From positions 89,250,984 through 89,314,983 of the forward strand of contig OX235265.1 in the NCBI GenBank assembly GCA_944472135.2: a DNA stretch of 64,000 nt. Reading direction: 5' to 3'. Shown in pieces: positions 34,721 to 45,184 of the stretch (the stretch's first letter is position 1; every line of letters starts with the position of its first letter). The notes under the pieces were generated by a model. It had not been told where the DNA came from. It saw only the letters and a list, made by a program, of their open reading frames with translations, and ran no database searches. Both the position numbers and the translations under genes were made by a program. The stretch is from Trichobilharzia regenti. Lineage: Eukaryota; Platyhelminthes; Trematoda; Strigeidida; Schistosomatidae.

Positions 34721-34889
34721 GGAGGACATCCGCAGACTCTTAATTGGTACGTCTGTACTCGGGTAACAAGCTAGTCACTAAGTTCGACTAAATGGTTTAA
34801 TTTTTATCATCCTGAGCAGCATCATAATGATAAAAGTCATGGAAAATACTCGTCTGTCACTATGATCTCACCTGTATTTGCACCAATCA

Positions 34890-35545
34890 TGTTTTGCCCG
34901 GCCGATAACTGCTACCTTGTCGTGGTGGTCGGGCTTAAATGCCGTAATGACCCAACATGCTAAACTGACTGGGACTCTGACCCTGCAGGTCCTACCATGT
35001 CAGGAAGGTTGTTGGATAGCGGTTAAACTAAAAGCAGTTACCATGGGGTACATGAGCTCCAATATCCAATCGGATCAAATGGCGTATGAACCCATATGGG
35101 TCACCGGAAACCATGGGAATGCAGCTCCTGAAGCTGCTCCTCTGCCTTGGGGATTAGACTCCAAGTCAAAGGCTCGGGGGTGGCCCCTTAATAAAGCCAC
35201 CTGCTTCGGTCTGGGCACCCGGGCAGTATCTCAGCCCTCACACAATGAATTGAATAAAGCAACAAACAATCAAGGAAACTTATCGCGCGCTATTACACGT
35301 GTTGCAATTTCCTTCTTTCTTCCCTTCCCGATGATAGTTAACGAATAATGTTTGAACTTGTTAAGCATGACTGTCTTCCTTCCAGATGAAGTTCTTTATC
35401 CGTTCTCTACTTATATATATATTTCTCTTCTTTCTTTTTTCTTTTGATCTATGTTGTTTTATTATTATTGTGTGGCGCATCCTTCTTGGTGCCATATTGT
35501 ATTAAATAAATAATCATGTTTTGACCTGACATTTCATCTTTTTCG
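34890..35545 (+). repeat. Dispersed GC-rich repeat, possibly a LINE 5' region (copy 2), with 3' AT-rich part
   Basis: 34905-35260 is GC-rich and matches 23660-23800. It runs in one open frame (34878-35348) of low-complexity character that I do not believe codes for a host protein. 35380-35540 ends with AATAAATAAT. Confidence 0.45.
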
Positions 35546-35574
35546 GCTGTATGATTTTTCCACTGGTTGATGAA

Positions 35575-35720
35575 TTTTTACTGGCTGACGATTGATTCGA
35601 GCAACAGGCTTTATAAAAAAGAATTCTGGTATCATTTATCGTGGTGTTTCATTTCTCTAAGATTTTGCACGTCTTCTCAATAAAGTTTCTGTCTACAGTC
35701 GTTCACTTGGCTTGATTAAA
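35575..35720 (-). mobile_element. Penelope-like element fragment, family D
   Basis: Short match to 29100-29230 of copy D (GGCTGACGATT, CAGGCTT, then TTTTGCACGTCTTCTC). Confidence 0.5.
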
Positions 35721-35745
35721 AAAAGGTAAATTATCTCTATGATTG

Positions 35746-35850
35746 CGGTGAGAGCTGGCCGTTAGTCAAAATTGGTGGACAGTAATTTACATCAATGTTT
35801 ATGTCCCTAATATTGGTCGTGAGAAAAATGAGAACAAATTAGAACAACCT
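35746..35850 (+). mobile_element. Solo LTR family L1, truncated fragment
   Basis: GGTGAGAGCTGGC to TGAGAAAAATGAGAACAA matches the first 100 bp of the LTR at 19679-19984. Confidence 0.65.
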
Positions 35851-36159
35851 ATAGCTGATGATATGACCATGAACAATAAAATGGTGTTTGGAATTTTTTC
35901 TGTTTCACTGTGTGGTTTATACATGAAAGAAGTTTATATGGAATTACATACTCCATCCACAGTGCCCAAGCTTTACACATCTATTAAATGATTTTGCATA
36001 GTTGCTTTTTGCACCAAGAGTTGTAGTTGATTGACTTGTGCAATAAAGAGATTTTCTGTCTGTCATTTTTACTTCTCAACCTGAAAAATTGCATAACAAA
36101 CAGCTGGTATGAGTTTTACAAGTCTTGAAAATTAGATAGTCTAGTGAGTTTTGATGCCG

Positions 36160-36520
36160 TATATGCTGCCGATCGATTGATTGATTGATTGATTGATGCA
36201 AATAGTTGGATACCCACTTAAACCAGCAGTGGTGCTTGTTAGCCAACCAGATCGTAGTGATCTGAACATCGGGCGGCCGTTTCACTTGTTTGGGGCGGAG
36301 CTCATCAGTTGTGAACGTGGTATGTCTCAGCCCCTCTGATGCAATGTGCGATTTGTAAATTTATTATTCACGACTTTCACTTTACGCAGTTTGAGCGAAA
36401 TGGCTGGTCGGGGTTTATACCACTTCGATATAGCTGCCAAGCACTACTGGTTAATGTGTGTGTGTGTGAGAGAGAGAGTGGTATAAAACTACTCTTATCA
36501 ATCAATCAATCAATCAGCAG
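36160..36520 (-). repeat. Repeat unit with (ATTG)n/(CAAT)n ends enclosing a third-class hammerhead
   Basis: The unit is bordered by (GATT)n at 36174-36197 and (CAAT)n at 36499-36517, with a GT/GA-rich patch at 36454-36478. It contains the hammerhead-like element at 36262-36312. Confidence 0.55.
36262..36312 (-). ncRNA. Hammerhead ribozyme-like element, class 3, intact core strands
   Basis: On the minus strand 36308-36302 is CTGATGA, followed by 18 nt containing CCCCAAAC, then GAAAC at 36283-36279 and GGCCGCC. The 18-nt spacing equals that of the class 2 copies and part of the stem II loop is shared. The triplet before the expected cut is GCC rather than NUH, and stem II pairing is weak, so activity is doubtful. 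The class is inferred from spacing and core only. Confidence 0.55.
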
Positions 36521-36767
36521 TGTGTGGTCTCATGCGATTATGCTTGCTTTCTTGATTTCCACTTATGGAATCCAGCAGACGACATACTGTGAAATATAAA
36601 TGTTTTTGGTCTCCAAAGGAAACTGTAGTGAAATAATCACCTCAAACTGTGCAAATCACGCATAACGAATTTTATTCTAATGTAGTTTGACAGTAAAATT
36701 GTAACTTGCATCAAATCAGTGATAAATGCTTACCCATCATCACTCTAAGAAGAGCTATGTACTTCTG

Positions 36768-37122
36768 TGTAAGGACAGAAGACAAGGGCCAGGCAACAGA
36801 TCGTTTATTGAGAAAATCAACAGATATTTATAGATTTTTATGTACCTTAATATTCTCGTTATTGTGAGCATAGAAGCAACGTCTTCTGATTGATTGTTTT
36901 CCTGCTGAAGGTTATTTTGTCGTCTTTTTGTTGCGGTTTCTTAAACAGTCCTCTGATATATCTGCTAATCGTATCCGCCCACGCTAAGTCTGCTGTGATT
37001 GGCTGTTGAGTTCCTCAAGATTAGGCTTTGTTCTTGTTTTCTCTCCTGACCTCGATTTGGGACGTAAACATAGACGTAAATTGCTGTCTACCGATTTTAG
37101 CTAGCAAACAGCTCTCACCACT
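36768..37122 (-). mobile_element. Solo LTR family L1 (copy 2)
   Basis: 355 bp on the minus strand, starting TGTAAGGACAG (plus-strand view) and ending AGCTCTCACCAC. Matches 59557-60294 minus its insert, and the reverse complement of 19679-19984. No clear target duplication remains. Confidence 0.7.
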
Positions 37123-37254
37123 TTTCTACTTAAAGACTTATCTTGTTGACTATGCAAGTTTGATGAGTTGATCATTCCGATGTAAGCCAATAAAGCAATG
37201 AAAGTTAGAAATTGTTAATAAATATTTCAATCAGTAATACTTGAATGAGTTCGT

Positions 37255-37465
37255 CGGTGATAGAGCAGTAGATTGCTAGCCAACCACGCATGTGGTTCGG
37301 GCTTTGTTCCCGGCCACCGAGGCACTACTTTACCTTACTAATAAGACTGATAAAGAGGGAAGGTTGGACATGAGGCTAGCAACGCGACCGCGTAAAAATA
37401 AACACCACAGCTACAGAAACTTTAAGCCTGTAGTTTGAAGTCCTATTTTCCACTGGGAATGTAAA
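37255..37465 (+). repeat. SINE-b copy
   Basis: Head CGTCGGTGATAGAGCAGTAG, hairpin CCACGCATGTGG, B-box-like GCTTTGTTCCC, tail AAGGTTGGACATGAGGCTAG, and end CCACTGGGAATGTAAAGGGA. Confidence 0.85.
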
Positions 37466-38285
37466 GGGATTTTAAAAATATTCTAATGGGTGATATAATT
37501 TTCTGAAAATAATCTCATAGGTAATTTAATTCTGAACGTTGATTGCTTCTTCAACTCTGTTGAGTTTGATGTCTGGTGCAGAGCTGTCAAAACAGTTGAT
37601 TTTGATGTAATTTTCTTGTCAGAAATCATCGTAAACACGTTTATCCATGTAACAATTGAAGTTGTGTCTTTCTACAGGTATTCTAACTAGGTTGCTTTAT
37701 TTCTACTGTTACTATAATCGTATAATCATTGTCACAAAGTATTTGAGTGGTGTTCACACTACTCATAGAGAGTATGTACATGATACATGACTTCCACCTG
37801 CATTGGACAATGTCTGTTCATATGATAATTCAGTTATTGAGCGTGTGAATGCGAATTGATTGCCATCTTTAGGTCATTTTAATTATGCCTGGTCGCTTTT
37901 AATGTGTTAGCAGAATAAATGCCATTCAGTTACGACGCATAAATTCATGCATTAGCCTTTGATGTACTTTTTACGTTCGCTGATAATGCTCTTTGAGTAC
38001 ATCCACCGATTGATTGGGTGTAAAGTAGTTTATAGAGGTGTGGTTCATTGAATTAAGTACTCAACTTTCAAACAATAGATCCCGCGATCGAATCCCGCTT
38101 CACCTACTTTAGTCTGGGCAACTAGACAGTATCATTAGCCTTTACATGATAAGTGTGGCTCACAGCCCCTGGTATGGGGTAAATGAGTTCTAACTAAAGT
38201 AGTGTATTCAATGAAACAAAGCCGTTTTGTGGAATAGAAATAGAATTCCGTAAAAAGGCCGTAATTAATTCAATTAGGGTATGCC
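37466..38285. other. Intron sequence with a tRNA-like repeat at 38030-38220
   Basis: 38040-38105 has tRNA-like spacing (GTTCATTGAATTAAGTACTCAA, then GATCGAATCCCGC) and continues into a tail shared in part with 35200-35240 (GGGCAACTAGACAGTATC against GGGCACCCGGGCAGTATC). The rest is unassigned. The last five bases, ATGCC, are the Gypsy B target duplication. Confidence 0.45.
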
Positions 38286-38757
38286 TGTTATAACGGTAGG
38301 GAGTTGAATGATGACGTTTTCACCTTATTCTGTCTGCGCCTGAACTAATCTGTCTATCTACTCGTCGTACCTTCCGACTTAGCAAAGCACGCAAATATCA
38401 AAAGACAAAGGCTGGACTGTGACTGTGTATTGAGGTGCAACAACGATAAAGAAAGCCATGGTATTTATACATTTTACAACAATATGGACAGCTAACAGCA
38501 TTTGAAATAATAGACCTTAATAGCCAATAACAAAGTGTGTGAGAAATGATAATATGCCATATGTGCGACATTGACAGTCAGTAACAAAATGTGTGGGAAT
38601 GATAATATACCATATATACAAAATTAGCAGTCACTACCAAAATACGTGAGAATGATGATACACAAAATTAGCAGTCACTACCAAAATGCGTGAGAATGAT
38701 AACATACCATATATGCAAGTTTAAACAGTCAATACCAAAATATGTGGGATCCTATCA
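38286..38757 (-). repeat. Gypsy B 3' LTR
   Basis: 472 bp; in element sense it starts TGATAGGATCC and ends GTTATAACA. It differs from the 5' LTR at about 11 positions (roughly 2.3 percent by my count). A purine tract GGGGGGAGG (polypurine tract) abuts it at 38758-38766. An internal imperfect tandem repeat (about 38620-38700; AAAATTAGCAGTCACTACCA twice) is present in both LTRs. Confidence 0.93.
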
Positions 38758-41700
38758 CCTCCCCCCGTAAAGAGTGTAGGACTTGCTTTTTGGATCTATT
38801 TGAAAAGGTTTCGGAGCTCTTCTTTGTCGAGTTGACCTTCGCGTGGTACTGGATAGAGTGTGATCTGTGTCCCGGGCTTCCGGCTGCGGAAGATTAAATG
38901 TATCTACTAATACTTCTAACGTGAGGTCTCGTCTCCCATTGTCAGGTCTATCTGACGCATCTCGTATATGATTCGTGTGTCTGACACATAACTGTCCTTC
39001 TACATTCACTTTGTATAAAACCCTTCCTTTCTGCCCCACTATTTGTCCTCGAATCCATCTCGGAGGTGAATAGCGAAAATCTCGTACATAAACTTGCTGA
39101 TACAATTTGAAAACTCGACGTTTAGCTCCGTGATGGCGATTGAATTGGTTTTCCATTTTTGTATTTCTGCAGCCCTGCTTTACTTGCCTAGGCTTAATTG
39201 AGTCGAGGGCAGTTCTGATCTTTCGGCCAAATATAATTTCCGCTGGGGATAACTGATTTGGGGCGGAAGGATTTGGCGTCGTACGATAATGCAGCAAGAA
39301 TCTATCCAAAATTTCTTCTGTTGTTCCCTCCCCCTTCGCTTTTGCATAAGCACGCTTAAAGGTGTCGACGAAACGTTCAGCCTGTCCATTCGATTGGGGA
39401 TGATACGGGGGGCTACGAATATGCTGGATGCCAAACTGTTTGCAGAAATCTGAGAACAGTGATGAGGTGAACTGCGATCCATTATCGGACACCAGAACAT
39501 CAGGCATACCAAAACGACAGAATAGTTGACGTAGGTGGGACACTGTTGCAATTGATGTGGCAGAATGCATAGGAAATATCTCTGGCCATTTGGAAAACGC
39601 GTCGACACATATTAAGAAATGCATACTATTGAACGGTCCAGCGAAGTCAACATGAACACGGGACCATGGTTTGTCCGGTCGTGGCCAGGAACATAGTTCT
39701 GTCTTGCGTGGACACTTTGATGCTTGAGCACATTTACTACACTTGCGAACGAGGTCTTCGATATGGTCATCGATGTTGGGCCAGTAAACATAACTGCGAG
39801 CGATCGCCTTCATTCTCCCAACACCAGGATGTGATATATGAAGCTGCCGAAGCACATGGTCACGAAGATTAGCTGGAACCACAACACGATCAGCAAACAT
39901 TATGCATTCATTAACGATGGATAGGGATTGGCGTCGCTGGTAAAACTGTTTTAAAACATTTGAATGAACATGTGGAGGCCAGCCAAATCGGATGAACTTT
40001 GATACTTGCTGTAAAACTGGATCACGCAGTGTGTGTCTGGCAACCTCAACTGCAGTCACCGGAAGAAGTTGAGTCGCGCCTACCAGAACTCTGTTTACAT
40101 CATCTTCAACAGAGATGGATGCAATAACAACATCCTCGCTTTCCAACTTCTGATGGCTTAGCAGCCGTGATAATGCATCTACCTGGCCAAATTCAGAGGT
40201 AGGTTTGTATTTGATATCAAAATTATATCCCAGTAACATGACAGCCCACCTTTGAAGCCGATTCGCAGTGTACACTGGAACGCCCTTTTTCGAACCAAAT
40301 ATCGATAACAGGGGTTTATGGTCAGTAAATAGGGTGAATTTCCTACCATGAAGCATTTTGTGAAACTTTTTGACTGCGAAGATAAGCGCCAAACCTTCTT
40401 TCTCAATTTGGCTATATTTGCGTTCGGTTGTATTCAGTGTTCTAGATGCATGTGCAATAGCTTTCTCCCTTCCGTCAGGAAAACGATGAGATATAACAGC
40501 ACCAATACCATAGTCGGATGCATCTGCAGCAAGGATGATTTCAAGACTTGGATCATAATAAGTAAGCAGCATGTCTGACTGGAGTAACGATTTTACTTTT
40601 TTAAATGCATTTTGACATTCAGGTGACCAATTCCATTTTGCATTTTTCGATAACAGGCGATTCAGTGGAGCACGTATGTGATGAAGCTCTGGTAGAAATG
40701 CACTGTAATAGCTGATGAGGCCAAGGAAAGATCGCAGAGTGGCAACATTAGTGGGAGCGGGCATATTCTGAATAGCACGTACATTTTCTGGGTCTGGTCG
40801 ACGTCCATGTTGATCGAAAATGAACCCAAGATACTTTACTGAATCCATGAAAAATGTACATTTATCCTCTTTAAGGTAGAACCCAAACTCTGACATTTTG
40901 GATAGCACAGCGTCAAGTCGATCAAACAATTCAGACTTACTACTCCCTGTGATTATCACATCGTCGAGGTAGACAGCAACACCAGGTTGGTTAGCAAGCA
41001 TAGTATCCATGATCTGCTGAAAAATTGCGGGTGCTGGTTTCACACCAAATGGTAAGCGAGTAAACTGGTAGAGACCTCTATGAGTGTTGATTGTTAGCAA
41101 CTCTTGAGACTTTGGTTCAACTTCTATTTGAAGATAAGCATCAGCAAGGTCAATTTTTGCAAAACATTTTCCACCATTAAGTTTGACGAATAAGTCTTCT
41201 TGAATTGGTAATGGATAAGCATGGTCCTCTAGAGCATCATTTAACCCAGTTGAGAAATCTGCACACAGGCGAATGGAACCATTTGCTTTGCGTACAACAA
41301 CTATCGGAGCAGCCCAGGGCGAATACGTTACTGGTTTGATGACACCCAATGCTTCCAGTCTGTCGAGTTCATTCTCAACCAATGTGACAGCAGCATACGG
41401 AACTGGACGTTTTGGACGAAAAATTGGCTTCGCGTTTGGCTTTAGAGACAAAACAACTTGGGTAAATTTGCAGCAACCAAGTTTGTCCTGGAAGACAGAA
41501 GCGTGCTTTTGACGAAGGCGTTGCAAGAGAGATTGATCAGATACATCTCCGGGAACAACGTTGTGTGGTGAGGACGAAACATTAGAGCATACTGAATTTA
41601 ATGGTACATTAAAGATATGGAGCTTGTCTAACCAGTCAAGACCAAGCAAATTCAAATCATGGTAGTTTGTAACGTAACATACACCATTGAAGTGATGCTC

Positions 41701-42921
41701 ACCAAACTGAACCTGGCAATTTATCTCACCCACGAGTTTCAGTATATCTCCAGAGGCATTCTTAGCGACATGCTCGGTCGGCAGAATCTGTGGGCACCCA
41801 AGTTTGCGCCACGTAGTTCGGGAAATTAAGGTGATATCTGATGCCGTATCCAACTGAAGACGAATATGTTTGCCATTAATACCTAGTGTAATGTACTTAC
41901 GTTTGCTGGCGAAATCGACTTTGGAAGTTGTGAAAATGGTCTGTACTCGAGGAGATTGTTTCGGCTTGAAACGACTACTTCTGTTCCTCACCGAAGAATT
42001 TTTCTGCGGTGGACAGTAACCCTCCTTATGTCCAAAACGGTGACAATTACGGCATTTATGTTTCTTGAAAGGACAGAACTTGACAAAATGCCACGAACCA
42101 CAGTGCCAGCACACTGAAGGAGGTTTAGCTGAATTCTGAGACTGACGTGCTGTGTGCTTAACGGTGATCGGAGGACTTTTCACTGTGTTAATCGAACCAA
42201 ATTCAGACGACTGTCGTTTGCACTCCACCATAGCAGTATCGTGCTTCAAGTTGATTAAACGTAGGCATTCTGCTGTCACCATTTGTAAAGTCATTTTCGG
42301 GTCTTGTTCCACGAGTGACAGAAGTCGAGTTCTTATGTCAGTATCTTCTGGGTTCTTCAACCCACAAATAAAAATCAAACACTTGAACTGATCTGATGTC
42401 ATTTCGTGTGGTTTGAACCTTTCACATTCCTTGTTCACTTTGCCAGCGTAAGTGACATAATCATCGGAAGGCATTTTTGTCAACTGAAAACATTGATACC
42501 GAATATTAAACATGGATGACTGTTCACCAAAGATTTGTGATAAAACGGTGACTGTCTCATCGAATGATAACTCACGTGGGTTCTTAGGCAGAATGAAGTT
42601 AACATATCTGTTGTGCTCAACAGTACCAAGTTTTCTTAGTAACAATCGGACTTTGGCAGCATCATCAAACATGTAGCATTCAATACGGAAAACGTCTTCG
42701 TAACGATTGAACCATGCATCAAATACGAGACCAGATATTGGGTCGTAGTTGAACTCACTGATGGAATTTGAGATGCTTTCATATTTGTCAGAATGAGATG
42801 TTGATGGAACTTGAATGGACAGCTTCTGAGTGAGAGCTTCGATTAATTTTAGTTGAGCTGCTTCATTCTGAACTTGCTGCTGCTGCAAGATAGATTTGAG
42901 ATCGTCCAGAGAGATAGACAT
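38755..42921 (-). CDS. Gypsy B gag-pol polyprotein, intact
   Basis: A single minus-strand frame of 1388 codons. Gag lies in residues 1-330 with two zinc knuckles near 271-300 (CWHCGSWHFVKFC, CRNCHRFGHKEGYC). The aspartic protease has LDTASDITLIS near 357. The reverse transcriptase has YLDDVI near 649. RNase H carries ADASDYGIGAV near 797 and FTDHKPLL near 866. Integrase has a zinc domain HX3H...CX2C near 1027-1063 and the D,D35E core near 1090 (HVDFAGPF), 1147 (SDNGSQFTS) and 1180 (AERFVDTF). It makes the element's cDNA and inserts it. Gag and pol share one frame, so no frameshift signal is needed. The stop codon TGA is the first triplet of the 3' LTR. There is no env frame. No inactivating change is visible. 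Confidence 0.95.
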   Translation of the reverse strand: MSISLDDLKSILQQQQVQNEAAQLKLIEALTQKLSIQVPSTSHSDKYESISNSISEFNYDPISGLVFDAWFNRYEDVFRIECYMFDDAAKVRLLLRKLGTVEHNRYVNFILPKNPRELSFDETVTVLSQIFGEQSSMFNIRYQCFQLTKMPSDDYVTYAGKVNKECERFKPHEMTSDQFKCLIFICGLKNPEDTDIRTRLLSLVEQDPKMTLQMVTAECLRLINLKHDTAMVECKRQSSEFGSINTVKSPPITVKHTARQSQNSAKPPSVCWHCGSWHFVKFCPFKKHKCRNCHRFGHKEGYCPPQKNSSVRNRSSRFKPKQSPRVQTIFTTSKVDFASKRKYITLGINGKHIRLQLDTASDITLISRTTWRKLGCPQILPTEHVAKNASGDILKLVGEINCQVQFGEHHFNGVCYVTNYHDLNLLGLDWLDKLHIFNVPLNSVCSNVSSSPHNVVPGDVSDQSLLQRLRQKHASVFQDKLGCCKFTQVVLSLKPNAKPIFRPKRPVPYAAVTLVENELDRLEALGVIKPVTYSPWAAPIVVVRKANGSIRLCADFSTGLNDALEDHAYPLPIQEDLFVKLNGGKCFAKIDLADAYLQIEVEPKSQELLTINTHRGLYQFTRLPFGVKPAPAIFQQIMDTMLANQPGVAVYLDDVIITGSSKSELFDRLDAVLSKMSEFGFYLKEDKCTFFMDSVKYLGFIFDQHGRRPDPENVRAIQNMPAPTNVATLRSFLGLISYYSAFLPELHHIRAPLNRLLSKNAKWNWSPECQNAFKKVKSLLQSDMLLTYYDPSLEIILAADASDYGIGAVISHRFPDGREKAIAHASRTLNTTERKYSQIEKEGLALIFAVKKFHKMLHGRKFTLFTDHKPLLSIFGSKKGVPVYTANRLQRWAVMLLGYNFDIKYKPTSEFGQVDALSRLLSHQKLESEDVVIASISVEDDVNRVLVGATQLLPVTAVEVARHTLRDPVLQQVSKFIRFGWPPHVHSNVLKQFYQRRQSLSIVNECIMFADRVVVPANLRDHVLRQLHISHPGVGRMKAIARSYVYWPNIDDHIEDLVRKCSKCAQASKCPRKTELCSWPRPDKPWSRVHVDFAGPFNSMHFLICVDAFSKWPEIFPMHSATSIATVSHLRQLFCRFGMPDVLVSDNGSQFTSSLFSDFCKQFGIQHIRSPPYHPQSNGQAERFVDTFKRAYAKAKGEGTTEEILDRFLLHYRTTPNPSAPNQLSPAEIIFGRKIRTALDSIKPRQVKQGCRNTKMENQFNRHHGAKRRVFKLYQQVYVRDFRYSPPRWIRGQIVGQKGRVLYKVNVEGQLCVRHTNHIRDASDRPDNGRRDLTLEVLVDTFNLPQPEARDTDHTLSSTTRRSTRQRRAPKPFQIDPKSKSYTLYGGR

Positions 42922-43019
42922 TGTAATTGGGTTGTAATTAACACAGTCAAAAATGTTATATAGCTGCGCTGAACAGAATAAAAACTGTCGTCGTTTGCTT
43001 GCTATAACTGCAATGAATT

Positions 43020-43042
43020 AAGGTAAAACCCCGTCGCCAATT
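43020..43042 (-). promoter_or_regulatory. Gypsy B primer-binding site candidate
   Basis: Just inside the 5' LTR, in element sense, lies AAT then TGGCGACGGGGTTTTACC. The TGG start is expected for pairing to a tRNA 3' CCA end. I cannot say which tRNA. Confidence 0.5.
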
Positions 43043-43514
43043 TGTTATAACGGTAGGGAATTGAATGAAGACGTTTTCACCTTATTCTGTCTGCGCCTGA
43101 ACTAATCTGCCTATCTGCTTGTCGTACCTTCCGACTTAGTAAAGCACGCAAATATCAAAAGACAAAGGCTGGACTGTGACTGTGTATTGAAGTGCAACAA
43201 CGGTAAAGAAAGCCATGGTATTTATACATTTTACAACAATATGGACAGCTAACAGCATTTGAAATAATAGACCTTAATAGCCAATAACAAAGTGTGTGAG
43301 AAATGAGAATATGCCATATGTGCGACATTGACAGTCAGTAACAAAATGTGTGGGAATGATTATATACCATATATACAAAATTAGCAGTCACTACCAAAAT
43401 ACGTGAGAATGATGATACACAAAATTAGCAGTCACTACCAAAATGCGTGAGAATGATAACATACCATAAATGCAAGTTTAAACAGTCAATACCAAAATAT
43501 GTGGGATCCTATCA
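43043..43514 (-). repeat. Gypsy B 5' LTR
   Basis: 472 bp with TG...CA ends, the partner of 38286-38757. It would hold the element promoter; a TATTTATA-like box lies at about 43218-43225. Confidence 0.93.
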
Positions 43515-43519
43515 ATGCC

Positions 43520-44440
43520 ATCACTGTATCACACGAAGCAAGAGAAGAAAGTAAAAAGAGATGCAAAATAGAGACAGTAAACAGAGATATGAGGCAAAAA
43601 GAATAGTAATATGGAAGAACCATATGGATTTATTGGGTACTATGAGTCACAGGGAGTGGATACATCTGCGCCAGCAATTGAGGACGATTTTGAGCTATAT
43701 CACCGATTGTCTCCAGCCTTCATTGGTTTTTACCATCCTGAGAACCCCAACCGGGAGTCAGTCTACGTCACTGTTGTGGATTTGATTGGCTGATTCTGGT
43801 TTTTGGTTTGACCACCACTGGCTTTCCCTTTCCCAACCTGATCCATCCTATGTCAGCTAACATTGCCTGTTGTCGAGGAAGGCGGTGGCTAGACAGGCAT
43901 ACGTAACACATGTTCTAACCATCTCAATCAATGTAACTTCACAGCCTCGTCGATTTATTTCCCCTCCTTAACTATCACTCGACGCCTAACCTCAATATCG
44001 CCCACCCTATTATGCCACTTAACATGGGAGGCAGAACGCCGACACCTATGATCAAAGACAGATAGCCATCCTTTTCATGTCTTCCATTTTCAATGGCCTT
44101 ATCTCAAAGCCAGGCATGAAGGAGGACTGGGTGGACTGCTGAGCAGTACACCCGCCCTTTGGTCGACAGCCAATCGGATATCACGCGTGCTAAGCCAGAG
44201 ATTGCCTAAGTTGACAGGCATATGCGAGACGAGCCTTCCATATCCGTGCATAGACTTCGTCAGCGATCAACATGTCTGGCGTTGGCTGATACAACTTCCC
44301 AAATAAGTGAAGCGGTCAACACACTCCACCATTTCACTTCCTATTTCTAAGCTAGGAATGAGTCAATTTAGTCCAGTCCTGTAACATCATCTTACATTTG
44401 GCGGAAGCGGATCGCCAAACATTCAAAGATTGTGAATGTT
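43520..44440 (-). mobile_element. RTE-like LINE family R, 3' fragment (copy R6)
   Basis: Minus strand. 3' UTR 43540-43750, C-terminal region 43890-44110, and upstream RT-distal sequence to 44440. It begins directly at the Gypsy B target duplication; its (GACA)n tail is absent. Confidence 0.8.
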
Positions 44441-44717
44441 AGGTGTGCGATGCGAAACTGCATCATCCAGTTCTTCATTCAGAGATGTTACTTTTGAGGC
44501 TATTCGGACTCATGATTGTCCTCCTGTAGAACTCTAATAGATGGTTTGATTGGATACGGGGTAGTAGCCATTGTCATGCGCCTAGTCCTTGGTTTAGTGG
44601 AGACTGAATTCTATTAGTCAAGTTTACTATTATTACTATTAATATTATTATTATTCTACATATCCTGTCAATGATTTGTATGAATGTCACTTGTGTATTT
44701 ATTCTTATCATCTATAG

Positions 44718-44823
44718 AATGAATATCTTGAACGTGCTCCCAAACTAGAATCATTGGGGAAATTATGTGAAGCGTACGATTGTTATCTAGAAGGGTTAAA
44801 TCACTTAGTTGCTGCATGCAATT
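44718..44823 (+). CDS. ULK3: ULK3-type kinase, exon 8 (MIT-like domain, first part)
   Basis: Residues about 277-312: NEYLERAPKLESLGKLCEAYD, then CYLEGLNHLVAACN. This has the three-helix heptad look of an MIT domain (E/A..A..YDC/YLEGL..L), the module that in ULK3 binds ESCRT-III proteins. The acceptor TCTATAG lies before 44718 and the donor GTAAGT after 44823 (phase 1). Intron 7 before it is 14.2 kb and carries Gypsy B. A (TTA)n-like run lies at 44633-44655. Confidence 0.82.
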
Positions 44824-45009
44824 GTAAGTTTTAGTTTTTACACTCAGACTCTTATAATGCCTTTTTTGTAGAAAAAAATTTTTTATTTGGTAGTTCAAAC
44901 ACTTTTCTTTTCATTTGTAAATATGAAAGACCTGTCTATCGTGTCGTTGTTGTGTGCTGTTGTAACTAATTTCTTATGAATCATTTTTCTTTTAATATAA
45001 GAACAAAAC

Positions 45010-45150
45010 TTGTGCTCTGTGGTAGAGTGTAATTCCATTATGAGTGAATTTTGTTTTGATAAAGTCTCACAGTGTTATACAGTAATGTTTACTGATGACG
45101 TTTCGAGCACAATGTATTGCTCATAATCATATCATTTTTCTTTTAGACAT
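45010..45150 (-). mobile_element. Penelope-like terminus, single copy
   Basis: TATGAGTGAATTTTGTTTTGA, TCTCACAGTGTTATACAGTAA, CTGATGACGTTTCGAGCAC and TGCTCATAATCATATCA match the terminal region of copies B and C. Confidence 0.65.
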
Positions 45151-45184
45151 TTAAAATATTGACATATCGCATTCACCTACCGAT

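Larger units (their letters stand above)
38286..43514 (-). mobile_element. Complete Ty3/Gypsy retrotransposon (Gypsy B), target duplication ATGCC
   Basis: A 5229-bp element: LTR, 121-bp leader, gag-pol, polypurine tract, LTR. ATGCC at 38281-38285 and 43515-43519 is a perfect 5-bp target duplication. It lies in ULK3 intron 7, antisense to the gene. The single gag-pol frame and the CX2CX3-4HX4C knuckles are reminiscent of the CsRn1-type flatworm elements; the lineage is inference. Confidence 0.95.

Noticed and set aside
34878..35348. 156-codon open frame in a GC-rich block, considered as a host exon
   Set aside because: The same sequence recurs at 23660-23800 without an open frame, the composition is repeat-like, and it lies inside a ULK3 intron without splice context.
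38620..38700. Tandem units in the Gypsy B LTR, considered as a CRISPR-like array
   Set aside because: Only two to three imperfect units, present identically in both LTRs, in a eukaryotic retrotransposon.
45030..45100. CTGATGACGTTTCGAGC in Penelope-like termini, considered as a hammerhead ribozyme
   Set aside because: CUGAUGA is present, but no GAAA strand follows on the same strand at a workable distance; the opposite strand has CGAAAC without a CUGAUGA. Penelope-like elements do carry hammerheads in some species, but I could not place one here.
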